In this document: positions 37,403 to 42,496 of the stretch, piece after piece
How positions within the stretch are numbered: position 1 is the stretch's first letter
Layout of the letters: the number at the start of each line of letters is the position of its first letter
Assembly (NCBI GenBank): GCA_964581465.1
Contig: CAZOOP010000038.1
Coordinates: 1 to 42,496 of the forward strand
Length of the DNA stretch: 42,496 nucleotides
Source: WJMB01 sp964581465
GTDB lineage: Bacteria; RBG-13-66-14
Direction: 5' to 3'
Translations under genes and position numbers: made by a program
The notes under the pieces: generated by a model
Database searches by the model: none
What the model saw: the letters and a program-made list of their open reading frames with translations, nothing else
Told to the model about the DNA's origin: nothing

Positions 37403-38917
37403 TCAATCCAGCATATCTTCGGTTTCAATCCGCGCACCGCTTCTACCGGCCTGCTTGGTTACCCGGGAAAGCGGCAGCTTGGGAAGCTCGTCCTTAATTA
37501 ACTCCTCTACAGTCACAATACAAATCCTGGGATACTTCCGTCCTGTTAGCTTATTGACATATTGTGGCAATTGTTGTGTTTCCTCAACCATATTACGCGT
37601 CGGCGATTCAAGTGTAATGAATATACCCATGGGCGCCTCTTCCCTCTCAATAACGTGGGCGAAGTCACGGATATCACTAACTCCCACTTTGCCCGATTTT
37701 ACTTGAATATATACACGCAACCGCTCTATACGACCATCAACGCCCTGATCTACAATATAACAGTACCCATCAATACCACCATCTGCACCTCGTTTCTCGA
37801 AAAAGACCCCGCCAAATGTAAAAACCGCCCATTTTTCAAACTCTTTCCGGACTCGGTCCCTCTTTGTGGGAGCCCTTAACGCTTTCGCCCCCTCCAGACC
37901 TCTTGGAATACCGAAAACTGACACATTTTTGTTAAATAATTTGTTGGCCTGCTTTAAGCTACCACCACTTATGTTTAGATAATAGCTATCAATAAGTCGT
38001 TGTTTTATCAAGTCTATGGATATATACGTTATATCAATACCAATCCATTTACGCCCTAAATTTTGTGCTGCAGCAACAGTTGTACCGCAACCGCAATAAG
38101 CATCAAGAACTATATCATCTTTATTACTAGATGCAGAAATTATACGCTCAAGTAGCGCAAGAGGTTTTTGTGTCGGGTAACCTAATCGCTCTTTCGGTGA
38201 TATATGTCCTCCTGATGGTATATCTGTCCAGTAATCTTCTGGTACCTTACCTTTTTCTTCATATTGTTTTCGTATACTATCATCTTGCAATACTCCTTTT
38301 GCACCCCAAATTTTCGCGTTCTTTCCTTTATCAGAGTGCAATTCTTTATAGGGGATCCTTATCTCATCTCGATTAAAAACCCAATCATCTGATTTTGAAT
38401 AACGAAAAATAATATCATGTTTATTTGGAAAATTATAACGAGCACCAGAAGGTCCAGTGTAGCACCACACAATTTCATTTCTAAAATTGTTTCTACCAAA
38501 AATAGCATCACACAATATTTTAAGGTAATGACTTGCTGTTGGGTCACAATGCAAGTAAAAACTACCCTTTACCTTAAGGACTCGGTGCAATTCTACTAAA
38601 CGTATTCCTATGTTAACCAAATAAGCGTACATTTCATGATCATTATTTTTTAATAGTTTCGCATATGATTCGATTGGATTATGTATAACATTATAGCGTT
38701 GTGGGTCTTTTTCGAAAATCAAAGCCTCTTCATCAGCAATACTGCGCAAACTCCAGGTATCCTTGAACGCCTCGGTTTGGGCTGTAGCCTCATCCCAAAT
38801 CATGTTGTAGTTGCGCTTCGAATTGAATGGTGGATCGATATAGATCAGATCCACACTATTATTTTTAATGTGTGTGCGAAGAATATCCAGGTTGTCTCCA
38901 TAGAACAGTCTATTCAT
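37403..38917 (-). CDS. DNA methyltransferase fused to Mrr-like nuclease domain
   Basis: A 504-aa single-chain protein. The N-terminal beta-class methyltransferase has motif IV YIDPPFNSKRNYN (residues 26-38) and later motif I VLDAYCGCGTTVAAAQNLGR followed by KWIGIDI. After a linker (LKQANKLFNKNVSVFGIPRG) comes a PD-(D/E)xK-type domain with KRGADGGIDGYCYI and LRVYIQVKSGKVGVSDIRDF, the D...QVK signature of Mrr-like nucleases. Gene composition is much richer in A+T than both neighbours, a sign of transfer. Its ATG overlaps the gmhA stop as ATGA, and AAGGAG within the last gmhA codons is its ribosome-binding site. It may act as a self-contained restriction-modification enzyme; an orphan methylase role is also possible. 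Confidence 0.88.
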   Translation of the reverse strand: MNRLFYGDNLDILRTHIKNNSVDLIYIDPPFNSKRNYNMIWDEATAQTEAFKDTWSLRSIADEEALIFEKDPQRYNVIHNPIESYAKLLKNNDHEMYAYLVNIGIRLVELHRVLKVKGSFYLHCDPTASHYLKILCDAIFGRNNFRNEIVWCYTGPSGARYNFPNKHDIIFRYSKSDDWVFNRDEIRIPYKELHSDKGKNAKIWGAKGVLQDDSIRKQYEEKGKVPEDYWTDIPSGGHISPKERLGYPTQKPLALLERIISASSNKDDIVLDAYCGCGTTVAAAQNLGRKWIGIDITYISIDLIKQRLIDSYYLNISGGSLKQANKLFNKNVSVFGIPRGLEGAKALRAPTKRDRVRKEFEKWAVFTFGGVFFEKRGADGGIDGYCYIVDQGVDGRIERLRVYIQVKSGKVGVSDIRDFAHVIEREEAPMGIFITLESPTRNMVEETQQLPQYVNKLTGRKYPRICIVTVEELIKDELPKLPLSRVTKQAGRSGARIETEDMLD

Positions 38918-39504
38918 GATACTCCTTTATCAGTATTGAAGGCCTCGTCGACGACGCGGCAGATGGTGTGCAGGGCCGCCTCGTGGCCCTCCTGGATACG
39001 GCAGGTGCGCCGGACGGGGACCACCAGGGCGGCGTCGGCCAGCGGGGCCAGCCTTCCGCCGTCGCGCCCGGCCAGCACGGCGACGCGCATCCCTAGTCCG
39101 CGCGCGGCCTCGACGGCGGCCAGCACATTGGGCGAGTTCCCGCTGGTGGAGAGTGCCAGCAGCAGGTCGCCCTCGCGTCCCAGGGCGCGGACCTGACGCT
39201 CGAAGACCGCCTCGTAGCCGTAGTCGTTGCCCACGGCGGTGAGGATGCTGGTGTCCGTGGTCAGGGCGACGGCGGGCAGGGGGCGGCGTTCGGTCTCGAA
39301 GCGGCCGACGAGCTCGGCGGCGAAGTGCTGGGCGTCGGCGGCGCTGCCGCCGTTGCCGCAGGCCAGCACCCGGCCGCCGCTCTTCAGGGTCTCGACCACC
39401 AGGGCGGCCAGTTCGGCCACGGCCGCGGCCCGCTCCTCGGCCACGCGGCGCAGCGTCTCGGCGGCGCCGCGCAGCTCCTCGCGCACCAGCTCCTCGTAGT
39501 CCAC
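38914..39504 (-). CDS. gmhA: Sedoheptulose-7-phosphate isomerase
   Basis: Converts sedoheptulose 7-phosphate to heptose 7-phosphate, the first step of ADP-heptose synthesis and the substrate of rfaE1. The 196-aa product has LACGNGGSAADAQHFAAELV (about 48-67), AVALTTDTSILTAVGNDYGY and LLLALSTSGNSPNVLAAVEA, all typical SIS-domain GmhA blocks, and HEAALHTICRVVDEAF at the end. The last residues NTDKGVS are encoded by AT-rich DNA that seems to have come with the inserted downstream gene. The GTG start at 39504 has GAGGAG just upstream. Confidence 0.9.
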   Translation of the reverse strand: MDYEELVREELRGAAETLRRVAEERAAAVAELAALVVETLKSGGRVLACGNGGSAADAQHFAAELVGRFETERRPLPAVALTTDTSILTAVGNDYGYEAVFERQVRALGREGDLLLALSTSGNSPNVLAAVEAARGLGMRVAVLAGRDGGRLAPLADAALVVPVRRTCRIQEGHEAALHTICRVVDEAFNTDKGVS

Positions 39505-39534
39505 TTGTCTCCTCTCGCTCCGGCCTCGCTCCGG

Positions 39535-40248
39535 CTAGGCGGGCGGGTTGCTCACCCGGCGCAGCACCTCGGCGTAGAAGGCCTCGACGTCGCCCAGGTC
39601 GCGCCGGAAGCGGTCCTTGTCCATCTTCTCGTTGGTCTCGGCGTCCCAAAAGCGGCAGGAGTCCGGCGAGAGCTCGTCGCCCAGGCGGATACGGCCCTCA
39701 TTGTCGTAGCCGTACTCGACCTTGAAGTCGATCAACCGGATGCCCCGCTCGAGCAGGAAGGGCCGGACCGCGTCGTTGATCTTGAAGGTGTAGGTCCCCA
39801 GCAACTCCAGGTCCTCGGGGTCGATCTCCATCAGGTTGAAGATGTGGTACTCGTTGACCAGGGGATCGCCGAGGTCGTCGTCCTTGTAGAAGAACTCCAG
39901 CGTCGGGCGCTTGAAGGGTGTGCCCTCGGGGATGCCCAGGCGCTTGGAGACGCTGCCCGCGGCCACGTTGCGCACGACCACCTCGAGGGGGATCATCTTC
40001 AGCGTGTGGGCCAGCATCTCGCGCTCCGAGGTGCGCTCGATGAGCTGGGTGGGCACGCCGGCCTCCTCGATGAGCCGGAAGAGGATCTCGCTGATGGCGT
40101 TGTTGTAGTAGCCCTTGCCGTCGATGGTGCCCTTCTTGACGCCGTTGAAGGCCGTGGCGTCGTCCTTGTAATAGAGGCGCACGACATCGGGGTCGTCGGT
40201 GGCGAAGACCACCTTGGCCTTGCCTTCGTAGAGGATCTTGTCGGTCAT
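39535..40248 (-). CDS. purC: SAICAR synthetase
   Basis: Purine biosynthesis: joins CAIR and aspartate with ATP. The 237-aa product shows the standard blocks LYEGKAKVVFATDDPDVVRL, DDATAFNGVKKGTIDGKGYY (about 30-49), the central VVVRNVAAGSVSKRLGI and LIDFKVEYGYDNEGRIRLGD (with ELSPDSCRFWD), and normal length. The ATG at 40248 is used because upstream in-frame residues do not belong to the family; GAGG lies eight bases upstream. It is 30 nt upstream of gmhA and probably in one transcript with it. Confidence 0.95.
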   Translation of the reverse strand: MTDKILYEGKAKVVFATDDPDVVRLYYKDDATAFNGVKKGTIDGKGYYNNAISEILFRLIEEAGVPTQLIERTSEREMLAHTLKMIPLEVVVRNVAAGSVSKRLGIPEGTPFKRPTLEFFYKDDDLGDPLVNEYHIFNLMEIDPEDLELLGTYTFKINDAVRPFLLERGIRLIDFKVEYGYDNEGRIRLGDELSPDSCRFWDAETNEKMDKDRFRRDLGDVEAFYAEVLRRVSNPPA

Positions 40249-40314
40249 CTGTCCAACCTCGCTTGGCGGGGTTTTGTGGTCGGTCGGGTTCAGTTGGTCC
40301 GGGCGCTGCAAGCT

Positions 40315-40737
40315 GCTAATCGAGCAACCAGCTACATTTGCCGCTGGGTGAACGCGCTGTTGTTAACGCTTTGTAAGGCGGCGGCTCCGCGACCCGTAGC
40401 TGATTTGATATGTATACATTCTCCGCAGGACAGTCGCAATGAATAACAAGGGATTGTCACAAGTGCCTGAACAGGCATATATCGCCAATAGCTTGTTATT
40501 ATGCACTTTATAGCTGCGTGAGCTCCGGCGGCGGCCCGCAGAGGGACCGCCCTACAGAAACCCTCCGGCGGCGGCCCAGGTGTCCATACCTTCGTGGCCG
40601 TCCCACGCAACCCATTCCCTGCGGCCCACTGGGATACAAACCCACGGGACCGCCCTGGGGAGCAAGAATGGACAGGTTGCCCAAGCCGCAACGAATCAAC
40701 CGCTCCCCAGTCGGCCGGTCCATTGACAACCGCCTCT
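40315..40737. other. Spacer between purB and purC
   Basis: About 420 bp without a supported gene. It contains a REP-like GC palindrome (40530-40556, with GGGACCGCCCTACAGAAA) and a weak GGGATTGTCAC motif at 40451, perhaps an old A-type end. No terminator with a clear T tract was found after purB. Confidence 0.4.
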
Positions 40738-42036
40738 CTACTCCAAGCCCGCCCGACTGAACGTCTCGTCGAGATACCGCGGCCGCGGGTCGAAGCACTT
40801 TTCGATCGTCGCTGCGTCGAGGAGACTAGTAATCTCCCCGTCGGCCTCGACGGCCGCGCGGAAGTCGACCCCGTCTTCCCAGGCGGCCAGGGCGTGGCGC
40901 TGGACGAGCTCGTAGGCCCGCTTGCGTTCGGCGCCGGCGCGGATCAGCTCGACCAGCAGGGCCGAGGAGGCCGACAGACCCCGGGAGAGTTCGAGGTTGG
41001 CCCGCATCTTCACGGCGTCGACCACCAGACCACCGACGACGAAGGTCGCCTTGCGCAGCATGTAGACGGCCAGGTGCAGGGAGTCGGGCAGGATGATCCG
41101 CTCGACGGAGGAGTGGCTGATGTCACGCTCGTGCCAGAGGGCGACGTTCTCGAGGGCGGCCAGGGCGTTGGTGCGCAGTAGGCGGGCCATTCCGCTGAGG
41201 CGCTCGGTGACGATGGGGTTGCGCTTGTGGGGCATGGCGCTGGAGCCCTTCTGTCCGGCGGTGAAGGGTTCGCGGACCTCGGCGACCTCGGTGCGCTGGA
41301 GGTGGCGGATCTCAACGGCCAGCCGCTCGAGTCCGGCCCCGAGCAGAGCCAGGGCCTGAAGGTAGGCGGCGTGGCGGTCGCGCTGGAGGATCTGAGTCGA
41401 GACCGGCGCCGGGTCCAGGCCCAGCAGTGCGCAGGCCCGCTCCTCGACGCGGGGTTCGAGGTTGGTGTAGACGCCGACGGCCCCGGAGAGCTGTCCGACG
41501 CGCAGCCCGGCGGCGGCGGCCTCGAGGCGTTCCCGGTCGCGCCGCAGTTGGGTGTGGAGTGAGAGCAGCTTAAGGCCGAAGGTTGTCGGCTCGGCGTGGA
41601 TGCCGTGACTGCGACCCATGCAGAGGGTTTCCCTGTGCTCGACGGCTCGGGCGGCCAGCGCCGTCAGCAGCTCGTCGAGGGCGGCGGCGACGACGGCGTG
41701 GGAGCGGGTGAGCTGCAGGGCCAGGGCGGTATCCAGCACGTCGGAGGAGGTCAGCCCCAGGTGCAGCCAGCGGGCCTCGGGGCCGATGATCTCGGCCAGG
41801 TGTTCGAGGAAGGCGATGACGTCGTGGCGGGTGGTCCGTTCGATCTCGCGGATGCGTTCGGGGTCGAGGGGCGTCGCGGCGGTCTCGCGTCGGCAGACCT
41901 CGACGGCCCCGGCGGGGATCATCCCCAGCTCGGCCATAACCTCGGCGGCGGCCAGCTCGACCTCGAGCCAGGTCTCGAAGCGGGCCTGGTCGCTGAAGAT
42001 GCGCTCGATCTCGGGGACGCTGTAGCGCGGGATCAT
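40738..42036 (-). CDS. purB: Adenylosuccinate lyase
   Basis: Cleaves SAICAR and adenylosuccinate in purine synthesis, following purC in the pathway. The 432-aa protein has TRHDVIAFLEHLAE (near 68), HLGLTSSDVLDTALALQL (about 92-109), the His-containing GRSHGIHAEPTTFGLKL and the superfamily signature QKGSSAMPHKRNPIVTER (about 261-278). The ATG at 42036 (MIPRYSVPEIERIF) is the standard N-terminus of the family. It is the first gene of the leftward purB-purC-gmhA series, though the 490-nt gap to purC may hold a separate promoter. Confidence 0.95.
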   Translation of the reverse strand: MIPRYSVPEIERIFSDQARFETWLEVELAAAEVMAELGMIPAGAVEVCRRETAATPLDPERIREIERTTRHDVIAFLEHLAEIIGPEARWLHLGLTSSDVLDTALALQLTRSHAVVAAALDELLTALAARAVEHRETLCMGRSHGIHAEPTTFGLKLLSLHTQLRRDRERLEAAAAGLRVGQLSGAVGVYTNLEPRVEERACALLGLDPAPVSTQILQRDRHAAYLQALALLGAGLERLAVEIRHLQRTEVAEVREPFTAGQKGSSAMPHKRNPIVTERLSGMARLLRTNALAALENVALWHERDISHSSVERIILPDSLHLAVYMLRKATFVVGGLVVDAVKMRANLELSRGLSASSALLVELIRAGAERKRAYELVQRHALAAWEDGVDFRAAVEADGEITSLLDAATIEKCFDPRPRYLDETFSRAGLE

Positions 42037-42235
42037 CGCCGGTCCTCGCGGTTAGAGTCGCTGTTCGGGTGGCGGTGGTACGGGGATGGTCGGTGCCTCA
42101 ATCCTACCACAGACGCCGCCGCCGGGAAAGACGGCGGAGGGGACGTTTCGTCGATGGCGGGGCCGCGTCGAATCCGGGCTGTTTCCTCATAATGGAGAAG
42201 CGGCGATCAACCCGAGCGCGAGTAAATCAAGCTCA

Positions 42236-42427
42236 GGGATCGCAGACTCCGCTCGGGCCGGGTTGTGATTGTAATCTGCTTACAATACGCGTGTAGCAGC
42301 TGAATAATCTGTCACTATCCAGCAGAAAAAGTGGCGGCGACAAGGGGCATGCTCAGCGATCAATCTAATATGACACAAGAATGTAAAACATGCCCATTCG
42401 ATTGCCACTCGACTTATAACAGAATAA
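42236..42427 (+). repeat. Diverged B-type MITE
   Basis: Starts GGGATCGCAGACTCCGCTCG and contains GTGATTGTAATCTG, comparable to GTGATTGTATCCTG in B6. AAAAGTGGCGGC downstream resembles the interior of other B copies. Strongly degraded, and interrupted at 42428 by another B-type end. Confidence 0.45.
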
Positions 42428-42496
42428 GGGATCACATAACCGTCACGGACCATGGTGTTACTGGATAACGTTCTGAGACATGCGGTCAGCAGGCAA
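42428..42496 (+). repeat. B-type MITE end at window edge
   Basis: GGGATCACATAACCGTCACG followed by GACC matches the B-type ends, especially the one at 3290. Only 69 bp lie inside the window. Confidence 0.45.

Overview
The window is a GC-rich stretch of a Gram-negative-type bacterial chromosome. The envelope genes show this: a LolC/LolD lipoprotein exporter, two heptose genes for LPS core (gmhA, rfaE1), a beta-barrel-like outer-membrane protein and several lipoproteins. Stress proteolysis, by contrast, uses the ClpC-McsA-McsB system best known from Firmicutes. Remnants of a C25 (gingipain-like) peptidase and of a C-terminal sorting domain fit a candidate phylum near the FCB/Coatesbacteria-like groups. 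That placement is inference; no rRNA is present.

Layout: 0.3-2.8 kb holds gatC-murD (-), then a cold-shock protein, tRNA-Pro and tRNA-His (+). 2.8-5.9 kb is AT-richer and holds decayed genes: a possible HsdM tail, a sorting-domain tail, a frameshifted lipoprotein and a C25 peptidase cut off by an IS. 5.9-15.7 kb runs leftward: lysS, a broken MNT/HEPN pair, lolC, lolD, mcsA, mcsB, clpC. 15.8-17.6 kb is a quinone reductase/MFS operon (+). 18.8-21.2 kb is a thioredoxin-outer membrane protein operon (-). 22.1 kb has a small Cys-rich gene behind a sigma-54 promoter. 23.7-25.7 kb is a DinG-type helicase. 27.2-31.9 kb runs leftward: HEAT lipoprotein, PaeR7I/XhoI-like endonuclease, methyltransferase, DegT aminotransferase, lipoprotein. 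32.5-33.7 kb has a DUF2085 protein and an H-NOX-like pseudogene. 35.0-42.0 kb runs leftward: purB, purC, gmhA, an AT-rich methyltransferase-nuclease fusion, rfaE1 and a membrane protein.

The most unusual content lies between the genes. Three families of mobile DNA share GGGATCA-type ends. One is a defective IS1595-like element (two copies plus an end fragment). The others are two short non-coding families, called A (about 355 bp, four copies) and B (about 285-360 bp, at least five near-complete copies plus fragments). Two B copies have perfect 8-bp target duplications, and one of these sits inside an A copy. A and B look like MITEs moved in trans by an IS1595-type transposase.

A second theme is sigma-54. 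GG-N10-GC promoters lie upstream of mcsA, clpC and the Cys-rich gene. At two intergenic sites the promoter sequence forms a perfect palindrome of two facing promoters. McsB itself lacks the usual kinase residues, so the McsA/McsB/ClpC module may be both unusually regulated and unusually built. A third theme is restriction-modification genes placed inside housekeeping operons with 4-nt stop/start overlaps.
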